Source: Methanosuratincolales archaeon
Lineage (GTDB): Archaea > Thermoproteota > Methanomethylicia > Methanomethylicales > Methanomethylicaceae
NCBI GenBank assembly: GCA_014361445.1
Contig: JACIVQ010000005.1
Span: forward strand, 1 to 49,318
Length of the DNA: 49,318 nt
Direction: 5' to 3'
Position numbers and translations under genes: made by a program. Positions 40,685-49,318 of the stretch are shown here, piece by piece. Every line of letters starts with the position of its first letter. Positions within the stretch are counted from its first letter, which is position 1. The notes below the pieces were generated by a model that saw only the letters and a program-made list of their open reading frames with translations, made no database searches and was not told where the DNA came from.

Positions 40685-41239
40685 ATGGTCGGTATGCATG
40701 TGCACAAGAATAGACCCAGCAGCGCCGCGCGCAGGAAGGGATTCAGCAGCGTCATAGGAGGGGCAATAATCCTCATCAGCCTCATTTCCATAATGGGGGC
40801 CACCTTTCTTTCTCTTTCCTTCCTCTCGAAGGAGAGCGTGGAGGCGATGAGGCAGACCCTCCAGGTCGAGAAGGTGAGGGTGGAGACCTCACTCGAGCTA
40901 AGCGTGATAAGCATCGAGAACGCCTCACTCACTGCGCTCGTCAGGAACAAGGGCTCGACGACAGTCTTCCTGGAGCCGGGTTGGAACGACGTGATAGTCT
41001 CCTACCAGGCCTACGACGGCTGGAGGACCTGCCTGGCGAATTTCAATGCCAGCGTGAGGGTCTCGGGCTCCGAGGTCTTCTTCCAGAGCGACCATAACTT
41101 CATAAACCCGGGCGAGGAGGCGGTCTTGGACGTTTGGCTGCCTGAAGGCGCTCCGGAGATCCTGAACGGCTCAGTGGTCAGAGTCGTCTTTGCATCCCAC
41201 TATGGCGTCTCGGCCGTTGGGGAGGGTCTCAGTCCATGA
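40685..41239 (+). CDS. arlF: Archaellum protein ArlF-like
   Basis: FSSVIGGAIILISLISIMGATFLSLSF N-terminal helix; overlaps arlH start. Confidence 0.7.
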   Translation: MVGMHVHKNRPSSAARRKGFSSVIGGAIILISLISIMGATFLSLSFLSKESVEAMRQTLQVEKVRVETSLELSVISIENASLTALVRNKGSTTVFLEPGWNDVIVSYQAYDGWRTCLANFNASVRVSGSEVFFQSDHNFINPGEEAVLDVWLPEGAPEILNGSVVRVVFASHYGVSAVGEGLSP

Positions 41240-41934
41240 GGATCATCAGGCTGGGCATCAGGGAGCTCGACGAGGACCTGGGCGGAGGGGTGCCCCACCC
41301 AAGCCTGATATCCATAGAGGGAGGGTATGGGTCCGGGAAGACCATCTTCACACAGCAGATACTCTACTCCATGCTGAGGGAGGGGATGAGGGCATGCGTG
41401 GTCACAGGGGAGGCGACCGCAAAGGAGTACCTTGAGATGATGCGGTCGGTAAGGCTAGACGCTACGAGCCACTTCCTCGCAGGGAGGCTTGCCATATACC
41501 CGCTCCACGTCAAGGGAGGGCAGTGGGACAGCTTCCTCTCGGCGCTCTTCCTCCGCGTCTTGTGGGGTTTCCTCGAGCTCCAGAGGGAGAAGTTCGACTG
41601 CGTTGCCATAGACAGCCTCAGCGCCATCTCGATGGACACCCCCCGCCACGAGTTCCTCACATTCATAACGAGGATAAAGAACATCGTCTCGGACGGGAAG
41701 ACGGTCATCGTCACGTTCCACCCGAGGAGCCTCGCGGATGAGAACGTCATGAGGCTCAAATCGGCCAGCGACGTCTACCTAAAGCTGCTCAACACGAAGT
41801 TCGCCAACACGCCTGTTAAAGTCCTCGAGATCGTAAAGCTGTGGGGCTCGGGCGGACGGAAGAGCTCGATAATGCTCGAGATCCACCCTGCGGTGGGGCT
41901 GAGGGTGATGCCGCTAGGAGGCATCAAGCTTTGA
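41236..41934 (+). CDS. arlH: Archaellum ATPase-like protein ArlH
   Basis: SIEGGYGSGKTIFTQQILYSML Walker A; VAIDSLSAISMD Walker B; KaiC-like. Confidence 0.88.
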   Translation: MRIIRLGIRELDEDLGGGVPHPSLISIEGGYGSGKTIFTQQILYSMLREGMRACVVTGEATAKEYLEMMRSVRLDATSHFLAGRLAIYPLHVKGGQWDSFLSALFLRVLWGFLELQREKFDCVAIDSLSAISMDTPRHEFLTFITRIKNIVSDGKTVIVTFHPRSLADENVMRLKSASDVYLKLLNTKFANTPVKVLEIVKLWGSGGRKSSIMLEIHPAVGLRVMPLGGIKL

Positions 41935-41969
41935 TTTTTCATTGCATTTTTCATTGCATTTTTCATTGC
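41934..41969 (+). repeat. 12-bp tandem repeat (atttttcattgc x3) between arlH and arlI
   Basis: Three exact copies read directly. Confidence 0.95.
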
Positions 41970-42019
41970 TCATCCTACCTCCAAGGTTATAGGTTGATGC
42001 TACTAGGGGGCACCAAGCA

Positions 42020-43738
42020 TTGAAGATTCCTCTGAAGATCCCGAGGCTCAGCTTGAACCTGCGGAAGAAGCACGCCGAGGTCTCCGAGGTCGCCCTCCTC
42101 GAGATGGGGAAGCCCAAGACCCTCGAGGAGGCCCTCAGCCGGTGCCCATACCTGCAGGAGTACCTGGAGCGCATCGGGAGGAGGCCCGCGTACGTAGAGG
42201 AGCTCAGCTACAATACCAACCCCGGGGAGAGGGCCGACATAATCTACCCAGTGGGCGAGGGGATTTTCGTCCACGTCGAGACCGGTGGGGAGGTGGGGCA
42301 CTACAACGTGATCGAGCCCCCAAAGCAGAGCCCCCAAGTGATAGAGGAGGTCGAGTCGGCCGTAGCGCTAATGATCACTAACAGTAACAGTAAGAATGAG
42401 AAGGGTAAGGAGAAGGAAAAGAAGGACGAGAAGGAGAAAGATGAGAAGAAGGAGAGGGCAGAGGTCCTGACCAGCCTCTTCAAGGAGGCCATGAAGAAGG
42501 GGAGGCTGAACGTCAAGGGCAACCCGGGCTGGGTCCTCTACCACTTCCTGAGGGAGAAGGTCGGCCACGGGTTCTTGGATCCCTTCCTCCTCGACGACTA
42601 CCTTGAGGACATAAGCATACCCGGAGGGGGGAGGGTATTCGTCTACCACAAGCTCTTCGGCTACCTCGAGACCAACGTCCAGGTCGAGCGGGCGGAGGTC
42701 GACAGGCTCCTGAGGAGCATAGCCGAGCGGTACGGGAAGATCCTGAGTTTCTCGAACCCAATCGTGGACATCCACCTCCCGGACGGGTCAAGGTTCAACA
42801 TCGTCTTCGGCGAGGACATAAGCCTGAAGGGAAGCAACTTCACCATCAGGAAGTTCAGCAAGGAGCCCATCTCCGTGGCCCACCTCATCAAATGGGGGAC
42901 CCTCTCCCCCGAGATGGCGGCCTACCTTTGGATGCTACTCGAGACGGGCGTCTCGTGCTTCGTCTGCGGCGAGACCGCGTCGGGCAAGACGACGACCCTG
43001 AACGCCCTGACCGCGTTTATAAAGCCCAACGCTAAGGTCGTAAGCATAGAGGAGACGCCCGAGGTCAACATACCCCACAAGAACTGGGTGAGGGAGGTCA
43101 CCAGGCTCCACAGCGGGAGCCCGGTCACGATGTTCGACCTCGTCAAGGCAGCCCTGAGGCAGAGGCCGGACTACATAATCATAGGCGAGATACGCGGGGA
43201 AGAGGGGCGCATAGCCTTCCAGGCGATAGAGACCGGCCACCCCGTAATCTCGACGATGCATGCCGGGAACCTGGGCCAGCTCTTCCAGAGGCTCACCTCC
43301 GACCCGATAAACGTCCCAAAGAGCCACGTGGACAGCCTGAACCTCGCGATCTTCCAAGCGAGGGTGGAGAGGAACCACAAGTTCATAAGGCGCGTGACTT
43401 CGGTGAACGAGATCATAGGGTTCGACAGCGACCTCGGGCAGCTGAACTTCATGCCGTCCTTCACTTATGACTTCGATGCCGACGAGCACAGGTTCACCGG
43501 GTCGAGCTTCTTGGTGGAGGCAAAGGTCCTCCCGCTCAGGGGGCTGGGGATCGGCGACCTGGACAGGCTCTACGAAGAGATGAGGATGAGGGCCGGGATA
43601 TTAAAATGGCTCGCGGAGAACGACCCTAAATATGCCAGCGTCTGGAAGACCGTGATATCCGTGGACAACTACGGGGTAGAGTGGGCATACAGCAGGATCG
43701 AGAAGGGGCTCAAGCCATGGGGTGAAGAGGAAGAGTAA
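42020..43738 (+). CDS. arlI: Archaellum motor/secretion ATPase ArlI
   Basis: CFVCGETASGKTTTLNAL Walker A, IIGEIRGEE Walker B, GHPVISTMHAG; TTG start. Confidence 0.93.
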   Translation: MKIPLKIPRLSLNLRKKHAEVSEVALLEMGKPKTLEEALSRCPYLQEYLERIGRRPAYVEELSYNTNPGERADIIYPVGEGIFVHVETGGEVGHYNVIEPPKQSPQVIEEVESAVALMITNSNSKNEKGKEKEKKDEKEKDEKKERAEVLTSLFKEAMKKGRLNVKGNPGWVLYHFLREKVGHGFLDPFLLDDYLEDISIPGGGRVFVYHKLFGYLETNVQVERAEVDRLLRSIAERYGKILSFSNPIVDIHLPDGSRFNIVFGEDISLKGSNFTIRKFSKEPISVAHLIKWGTLSPEMAAYLWMLLETGVSCFVCGETASGKTTTLNALTAFIKPNAKVVSIEETPEVNIPHKNWVREVTRLHSGSPVTMFDLVKAALRQRPDYIIIGEIRGEEGRIAFQAIETGHPVISTMHAGNLGQLFQRLTSDPINVPKSHVDSLNLAIFQARVERNHKFIRRVTSVNEIIGFDSDLGQLNFMPSFTYDFDADEHRFTGSSFLVEAKVLPLRGLGIGDLDRLYEEMRMRAGILKWLAENDPKYASVWKTVISVDNYGVEWAYSRIEKGLKPWGEEEE

Positions 43739-43778
43739 GACTCAGCTACCCCGCAACTGAATCCAAGAGCCTCCTTGG

Positions 43779-45386
43779 GTGACCTTGATGAAAAATGATG
43801 TGAAATCAGGATCAACGCGACCCTCCATGAAACGGGGAGCGAGACTAGCGCAGCTCTCCCTTGCGACCCTCTGCGCCGTCGCCACCGTCCTCTTTATACG
43901 AGGGGAGACCATCCTAGCAGGTACCCTCCTCTTCGGAGCGTCCATGCCTGCCCTTTACATACTCATCGTCTATATGAAGAGCCCCAAGGCGAAGCTCGAC
44001 ATGCGGCTCGTCATGAGTATAATACACATGTACGCGGTGAGCCTCGGGGAGGCGGGGCCGGACGAGCTCATCGGAGTCGTGGTCAGGTCCCCGGAGTACG
44101 GCTTCTATAGCAAGATCTTCAACTCTGTGAGGAGGCTCGCGAAGGACTTTGGCTACGGGTTCAGTAAGGCCATACTCTACGTCTCGAAGACGGTCAAGCC
44201 CCCGCTCAAGGACATCCTGATCCGCTTCTCAGAGATCTTCTCGAGTGCAAGGCCCAGGGAGTTCTTGGAGCTCGAGCTCTCGACAATCATGGAGGAGTAC
44301 TCCGGCCTCTATTCCAGGATGATAGAGTCGATGAAGCTCCTCGGAGGGATGTTCTCAACGTTCCAGAGCGTCTCGATCTTCGTGGTCCTAACGGTCGCGA
44401 TCCTAATGATATTCATTACCGATGAGAGGGTTGTTACCGCCGCTTACCTGATAGCCATCGCATCGGTTATCATCATGTTCTTGGCATTCCGGATGATCTC
44501 AATGAAGGAGCCGCTCGTGTACGTGGGGGAGAACCCGTCCAGGCCGTACAGGCTTTTCAGGCTGGCCTTCTTCATAGCCCTCGCCCTCATGCCAATATCA
44601 GTTGCAGCGGCATTCCTCTTGGGCATCCCCTACGGGCTGATGGCTGCAGGGGCCGCCGTCCTCCTCCCAGGGGCGCTTGCCTACAAACTCGAGGCGCACG
44701 TTACATCATTGGACGAGAACTACCCGACCTTCCTGAAGGCCCTCGGCGAGAACCTCGCTTCTACCTCGGATCTCAGGTCTGCCCTCAACTACGTCCTCTA
44801 CATGGAGCTGGGCCCCCTCAAGGAGCTCGCCCTGAGGGCCTCGGCGAGGCTCGGCGTGGGCGTGAGCGGCGAGGCAACCTTCACCCTCCTCGCCTCGGAG
44901 GCATCGTCATACAAGATCCACATGTTCAATAAGATCTTCTTGGACGCGTTCAAGAGCGGGAGCAATACCGTAGAGGTCGGGAAGACGCTTGGTAACAGCC
45001 TGATAAGGTTCCTAGAGTTCAGGAAGAGGCGGATGGCGGTCGCGAAGAGCTTTGAAGGGGTAGTGATGATCCTCCAGCCCATAACGGTTGCCCTGCTCAT
45101 CATCCTGGGCAACCTCTGCCGGGTCTTCGCCTCCATGTTCGTTTCGCTCCCTTACTTCGAATTCGGGACCGTCCCCCTGAACATAATAAACACGGGGAAC
45201 GTCGTGTTCATACTGTTGATAACCATCCTTAACTCGCTCGCGATAATGGAGGCCAGGGGAGGGTTCTGGGGGTCCAGCCTGCTCTACGCGGGGCTCCTCT
45301 TCCTCGTCAGCGGGGGCGTCTGGATAGGGGCCGAGTACCTCGTCGAGCAGATGTTCGGGCAACTCCAAGCCCCCCTATTCACATGA
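43779..45386 (+). CDS. arlJ: Archaellum membrane platform protein ArlJ
   Basis: Multi-TM T2SF-like protein immediately after arlI. Confidence 0.9.
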   Translation: MTLMKNDVKSGSTRPSMKRGARLAQLSLATLCAVATVLFIRGETILAGTLLFGASMPALYILIVYMKSPKAKLDMRLVMSIIHMYAVSLGEAGPDELIGVVVRSPEYGFYSKIFNSVRRLAKDFGYGFSKAILYVSKTVKPPLKDILIRFSEIFSSARPREFLELELSTIMEEYSGLYSRMIESMKLLGGMFSTFQSVSIFVVLTVAILMIFITDERVVTAAYLIAIASVIIMFLAFRMISMKEPLVYVGENPSRPYRLFRLAFFIALALMPISVAAAFLLGIPYGLMAAGAAVLLPGALAYKLEAHVTSLDENYPTFLKALGENLASTSDLRSALNYVLYMELGPLKELALRASARLGVGVSGEATFTLLASEASSYKIHMFNKIFLDAFKSGSNTVEVGKTLGNSLIRFLEFRKRRMAVAKSFEGVVMILQPITVALLIILGNLCRVFASMFVSLPYFEFGTVPLNIINTGNVVFILLITILNSLAIMEARGGFWGSSLLYAGLLFLVSGGVWIGAEYLVEQMFGQLQAPLFT

Positions 45387-45861
45387 GCAGGGGCAGGAGC
45401 AAGAAGGGGATGATAGGACACAGGCCCCCGCGCAGCAGACGGATCGCGGACCGGAACCAGTAGTCTCCGAGGACGCACTGCCGCAATCTCCTCGCCCTCT
45501 CTCAGCCACCGCTCCTCCCTCTCCAGATGGTGCCTCTGGATCTCCTCCATCCTTGCGTCTTCGCGCCCCGAGAAGTACTTCACGTCAGTCATCCTCTGCA
45601 TTAAGGGCACCTCGTCGGGGATGTTGGCGTACAGCGAAAACGAGACCAGCAGGGAGTAGTACTTCAGCATGGCGTCCGTGATCTTCATGTGTTGCTCTTG
45701 CCTCATGTTTGCTCCCTTAATTAAACGAATATATAAAATCTGGGAGGAAAATGGGACGCCCAGACAAAACGTGGGACGACCCAGATGAGGCATATGACGA
45801 CGTTAAGGGCTCAAAATATGGATATAGCCCATGATTTACATATATTTAGATTGGTGAGAGT

Positions 45862-46614
45862 TTGCAGGTAAAGGTCGGAACATGTGGTTGGAGTATCAGA
45901 GGAGGAAGGTCAGCTTATTTCAAAAAATTCTGTTGTATAGAGCTTCAGGACACTTTCTATAGGCTGCCGAAGGTAGAGACTGCACAAATTTGGAGGAGAG
46001 AGGCGCCGGAAGGCTTCGAGTTTGTTGTGAAGGCGTGGCAGGCATTGACACACCCTGTCAACAGCCCTACATGGAGGAGGGCGGGCGGTCCGCCCAAGTG
46101 GGGCAAGGCGGAGAATTTCGGATTGTTGAGACCAACTGATGAGAACTTCAGGGCTTGGGAGGAGACTCTAAGGGTCTGTGAGGCGCTTGGGACGAGATTT
46201 GTGGTCGTCCAGACCCCGCCTGCGTTCAAGCCCTCCCCCGAGGCGGTAGAGGGAATGCGAAGGTTTTTCACGTCGATAGAGAGGCGGGGGGTTAGGATCG
46301 GTTGGGAGCCGCGAGGTGAGTGGAACCGGCGACCTGAAGAGGTCAGGGCACTTTGCAGAGAACTCTCTCTGATCCATGTGGTAGACCCCTTCAGGAGGAT
46401 GCCATTTCTCGAGAGCGACGTCGTCTACTTCAGGCTCCACGGTATTGGCGGCGAAGAGACAAACTACAGCTATGCCTACACCGACGAAGATCTGATGAGG
46501 CTAATGCGCATCCTTGATGACGTAAAGTGGGCAGATATAGCCTACATAATGTTCAACAATTTGAGTATGGCAAGGGACGCCCAGAGGTTTCTGAGCCTCC
46601 TAGGCAGCCGCTAG
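45862..46614 (+). CDS. DUF72 family protein
   Basis: VKVGTCGWSIRGGRSAYF...LQDTFYRLPKVETAQIWRREAPEGFEFVVKAWQALTH. Confidence 0.9.
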   Translation: MQVKVGTCGWSIRGGRSAYFKKFCCIELQDTFYRLPKVETAQIWRREAPEGFEFVVKAWQALTHPVNSPTWRRAGGPPKWGKAENFGLLRPTDENFRAWEETLRVCEALGTRFVVVQTPPAFKPSPEAVEGMRRFFTSIERRGVRIGWEPRGEWNRRPEEVRALCRELSLIHVVDPFRRMPFLESDVVYFRLHGIGGEETNYSYAYTDEDLMRLMRILDDVKWADIAYIMFNNLSMARDAQRFLSLLGSR

Positions 46615-46629
46615 CAAAATATTTATACC

Positions 46630-47208
46630 GTGACCATGAAAGGTCAAGTTGCTATGAAGCCCGCTTTAATTGTAATAGATATGTTGAATGACTTCGTCTA
46701 CGGGGCGCTGGCTAGCCCAGGGAGCAGGGAGATCGTCCCAAACATCAAAAGGCTGATAGCTAAAGCCAGGAGCCTGAGGATCCCAGTAGTTTACGTGTGT
46801 GACGCCCACTACAAGGACGTGGATTGGGAGCTGAAGCTTTGGGGTCCGCATGCCCTGGCAGGTACAAGGGGGGCAGAGGTCATAGACGAGCTTAAGCCTG
46901 AGCAGGGAGACTTCTTGGTGAGGAAAAGGAGGTACAGCGGCTTCTTCCAGACCGACCTTGGGATCCTTCTTAGGGAGCTTGGTGCAGACACGCTCATACT
47001 CACGGGGATAGACACCTCTATCTGCGTGAGCCACACGGCGGCTGACGCCTTTTACAGAGGTTATGCGTTGATTGTGCCGAGAGATGCCGTTGCCACATTT
47101 GACCCGAAGGATAACGAACAAGCCATCAGTTACCTGAAGAAGGTATATGGAGCAGAAATCACCACAACGGATGAACTGATCCTTAAGCTCGAAAGGAAGT
47201 TGCGGTAG
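46630..47208 (+). CDS. Isochorismatase-family cysteine hydrolase
   Basis: ALIVIDMLNDFVYG; VRKRRYSGFFQTDL; LTGIDTSICVSHTAADAFYRGY. Confidence 0.9.
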   Translation: MTMKGQVAMKPALIVIDMLNDFVYGALASPGSREIVPNIKRLIAKARSLRIPVVYVCDAHYKDVDWELKLWGPHALAGTRGAEVIDELKPEQGDFLVRKRRYSGFFQTDLGILLRELGADTLILTGIDTSICVSHTAADAFYRGYALIVPRDAVATFDPKDNEQAISYLKKVYGAEITTTDELILKLERKLR

Positions 47209-47401
47209 ACTTTTGATAGCAAAGAGACTATTCGCACTTATTATCCATTATTAGAAGTTGTTTGTTCAAAATTTTCAAACAATATGTTATTAGTAAGTCA
47301 AGATGAAGTAAACTTGCGGATTCATCCTTTTTCCACACCGCATTTTTTGCGGATCCGCAACCCAGACGGGACAAAATGCCTCGTCTGGAATAAAATTTAA
47401 C

Positions 47402-47654
47402 AACGTGAGCGGGAAATCCCACGTGCTTCAGCTGTGGGATGAGAGTGGACATAATCTTTATGCCCGCCCTTTTACACTGTTATTCTGCTAGGCATGGGGC
47501 AGGCCGAAGTTACGCCTGTGGAGATCAGGACCTCCGTAACCCGCCTTCCACACGGGCTTTGCTGAAACGGCCTCGCCAAAGGAGGTCTCCGCTGTGGGGA
47601 TCGAGTCCGATCGGAGAAGCAGGAAGCCCACGTCTTTAGACGTGGGTAGCTCAC
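47402..47654 (+). mobile_element. IS605-type mini-element (copy D, full length, no transposase) ending in omegaRNA/RE-like hairpin
   Basis: LE gagcgggaaatcccacgtgcttcagctgtgggat ... RE gaagcaggaagcccacgtctttagacgtgggtagctcac; matches copy A on the opposite strand. Confidence 0.8.
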
Positions 47655-47780
47655 CTAAACTACCCCCTTCCCCCACAACACGGCGGTTTCAAGCCAACAT
47701 ACTATACCATAACAATGCCAAATTGTGATTAAAATCTTCAAAATATTAAAATAAATGAGCCTTAAATAACGACCTCAACG

Positions 47781-48692
47781 GTGAGTATAATGAAGTTCGC
47801 AACATGTCAGTGTGAAGAAAGGACTTTCCCGTGCCTTATAAAGGGGGATTATGCCATAAAATTGACCTCGTTCTTGTGCTTGAGGTCCTTGAACCTGCAG
47901 GGAGCGAAGGACCTCTTGCCATTTATAGAGCGGATAGATGGAAAAGGGCTGAACCTACTAAAGGAGGAGGTCGAATCAATATCGAGTAAAACGCTTGAGG
48001 CGATGGCAGAGAATGGCGAGGCGGTGAGGTTAGAGAAATTGAGGCTTAGAGCGCCACTCCTCAGACCGCCCTCGGTCTTCTGCCTCGGCTTCAACTACAA
48101 GTCTCATGCCCCAGAACTCAACAGACCCATACCCGAGGTCCCAATAGTATTTCTCAAGACCTCAAATTCGGTTATAGGCCCCGAGGAGGATATCATACTC
48201 CCAAAGGTCTCCAACAGGGTCGATTATGAAGTGGAGCTGGCAGTGGTAATGGGGAGGGGAGGGAGGTACATAAAGAGGGCTGAGGCTTACGATACCGTCT
48301 TCGGGTACACAATCCTGAACGACATTACGGCGAGAGACATACAAGCTAAGGATTTCTCCCTCTCCAGACCATGGCTAAGGTCCAAGAGTTTCGACACTTT
48401 TGCGCCAATAGGTCCAATCATAGTCACGCATGATGAGATAGGCGATCCAATGGCACTAGATCTGGAGCTGAGGGTTAATGGTGAAGTGAAGCAAAAGTCT
48501 AACACTAGGGAGATGATCTTTGACGTCCCTACAATAGTCGAGTATATATCCTCGTTCACCACGCTTGAGCCGGGGGCGATAATAGCCACAGGGACGCCAG
48601 AGAAGATAGGGCAATTAAAGGACGGCGACGTTGTAGAGGCTTATGTAGAGAAGATAGGCGTTTTAAGAAATAAAGCGGTCTCAGAGCGTTGA
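47781..48692 (+). CDS. Fumarylacetoacetate hydrolase family protein
   Basis: FCLGFNYKSHAPEL; VDYEVELAVVMGR; GYTILNDITARDIQ; RPWLRSKSFDTFAPIGP. Confidence 0.92.
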   Translation: MSIMKFATCQCEERTFPCLIKGDYAIKLTSFLCLRSLNLQGAKDLLPFIERIDGKGLNLLKEEVESISSKTLEAMAENGEAVRLEKLRLRAPLLRPPSVFCLGFNYKSHAPELNRPIPEVPIVFLKTSNSVIGPEEDIILPKVSNRVDYEVELAVVMGRGGRYIKRAEAYDTVFGYTILNDITARDIQAKDFSLSRPWLRSKSFDTFAPIGPIIVTHDEIGDPMALDLELRVNGEVKQKSNTREMIFDVPTIVEYISSFTTLEPGAIIATGTPEKIGQLKDGDVVEAYVEKIGVLRNKAVSER

Positions 48693-49318
48693 TCTATTTG
48701 AGGGCAAGGAAAATAACACTGGTCGCACTCCTAGCAGCCATTTACGCAGTGGTCAGCCTACTACCCGGTTTCCCGGTGGTCGGCGTTCCGGGCTCGGACA
48801 TAAGGCTCACCCGGTCGCTTGAGATGGGTTACGGGGTTGCGCTAGGACCCTTCCTTGGACCTCTGTCAGCCTTCGTGGGCGCAGTTGTTGGTAGGGTCGC
48901 CACTGGCGGTGGGACCGCCATACTCTTCACCCCTCTTGCACTCGTCTCATCATTCATGGCAGCCGCCATGGCTAAGCGCAGGATTTTTGGGTTGACGGGC
49001 TGGGCAATATCCTCGCTTTTGTTTGCAGGGATTATACTACTGTGGTACGCAACGCCCGCCGGGCAGAGCATCCCGCTTTATGCAGTTCCACATATAATAG
49101 GGTTGGGAATTATCTTTATATTGAGAGGAAGAATAACAGATTTGCTCCATTCACAGAAGAGGAGAAGCATATTCGCGGGGCTGATACTTTCAAGCTATCC
49201 TTCAACGATGGCTGGGCAGATGTTGGGAAACTTGATCTTCCTATTTTTATTTAATCCAGCACCCGTGTTCTTTATGACGGTGCTTCCTATCACCATTTTC
49301 GAGAGAGTGGTGATAACT
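48689..49318 (+). CDS. ECF transporter S-component-like membrane protein (partial, runs off window)
   Basis: TTG start overlapping FAH stop; LIYLRARKITLVALLAAIYAVVSLLPGFPVVGVPGSDIRLTRSLEMGYGVALGPFLGPLSAFVGAVVGR... Confidence 0.65.
   Translation, partial: MIYLRARKITLVALLAAIYAVVSLLPGFPVVGVPGSDIRLTRSLEMGYGVALGPFLGPLSAFVGAVVGRVATGGGTAILFTPLALVSSFMAAAMAKRRIFGLTGWAISSLLFAGIILLWYATPAGQSIPLYAVPHIIGLGIIFILRGRITDLLHSQKRRSIFAGLILSSYPSTMAGQMLGNLIFLFLFNPAPVFFMTVLPITIFERVVIT

Noticed and set aside
45284-45706. Minus-strand ORF downstream of arlJ as a confident CDS
   Set aside because: Part (MRQEQHMKITDAMLKYYSLLVSFSLYANIPDE...) looks plausible, but the 3' third overlaps arlJ antisense and the true end is unclear.
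1-49318. CRISPR array
   Set aside because: No regularly spaced direct repeats with unique spacers were seen; the short tandem repeats have no spacers.
1-49318. tRNA or rRNA genes
   Set aside because: A few GGTTCGA-like strings (for example near 6455) fall in coding sequence and lack a cloverleaf context. An Infernal/tRNAscan run would be decisive.

Overview
The window is archaeal chromosome. The inference rests on an ESCRT-III/CdvB-like protein, an archaellum (arl) operon, a TFB-like factor and a TFAR19-like protein; the lineage is probably TACK-like, but this is not proven. Flanks (~1-24.6 kb and ~45.8-49.3 kb) look like ordinary chromosome: XerA-like recombinase, B12/radical SAM protein, PaaK + ACT pair, aminotransferase, MarC, PiT + DUF47, CdvB-like, LUD/CCG Fe-S pair, dnaJ-dnaK-grpE, RNase HI, DUF72, isochorismatase, FAH, ECF-S-like. 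Between ~24.9 and 45.4 kb lies a visibly G+C-richer block. It carries a degenerate receiver, a giant TFB-like protein, small DNA-binding proteins, a membrane-domain/AEP-primase fusion, a V4R protein and a compact archaellum operon (two archaellins, arlC/D-like, arlG, arlF, arlH, arlI, arlJ). An AT-richer insert (~28.2-32.3 kb) interrupts it, holding a PIN-domain two-gene module, an orphan radical SAM protein and transposon debris. Most notable observations: (i) hexanucleotide-period tracts encoding alternating dipeptides in many unrelated genes; (ii) TnpB-less IS605-type mini-elements ending in an omegaRNA-like hairpin; (iii) an AEP primase that lacks its motif I and starts with a hydrophobic membrane domain; (iv) two copies of a 46-47 aa zinc-ribbon protein missed by the ORF track; (v) a broken histidine kinase beside a receiver lacking the phospho-acceptor Asp; (vi) a PIN-nuclease/partner pair; (vii) an in-frame TAG inside an HTH protein. 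All calls were made by eye, with no database searches; G+C statements are visual.
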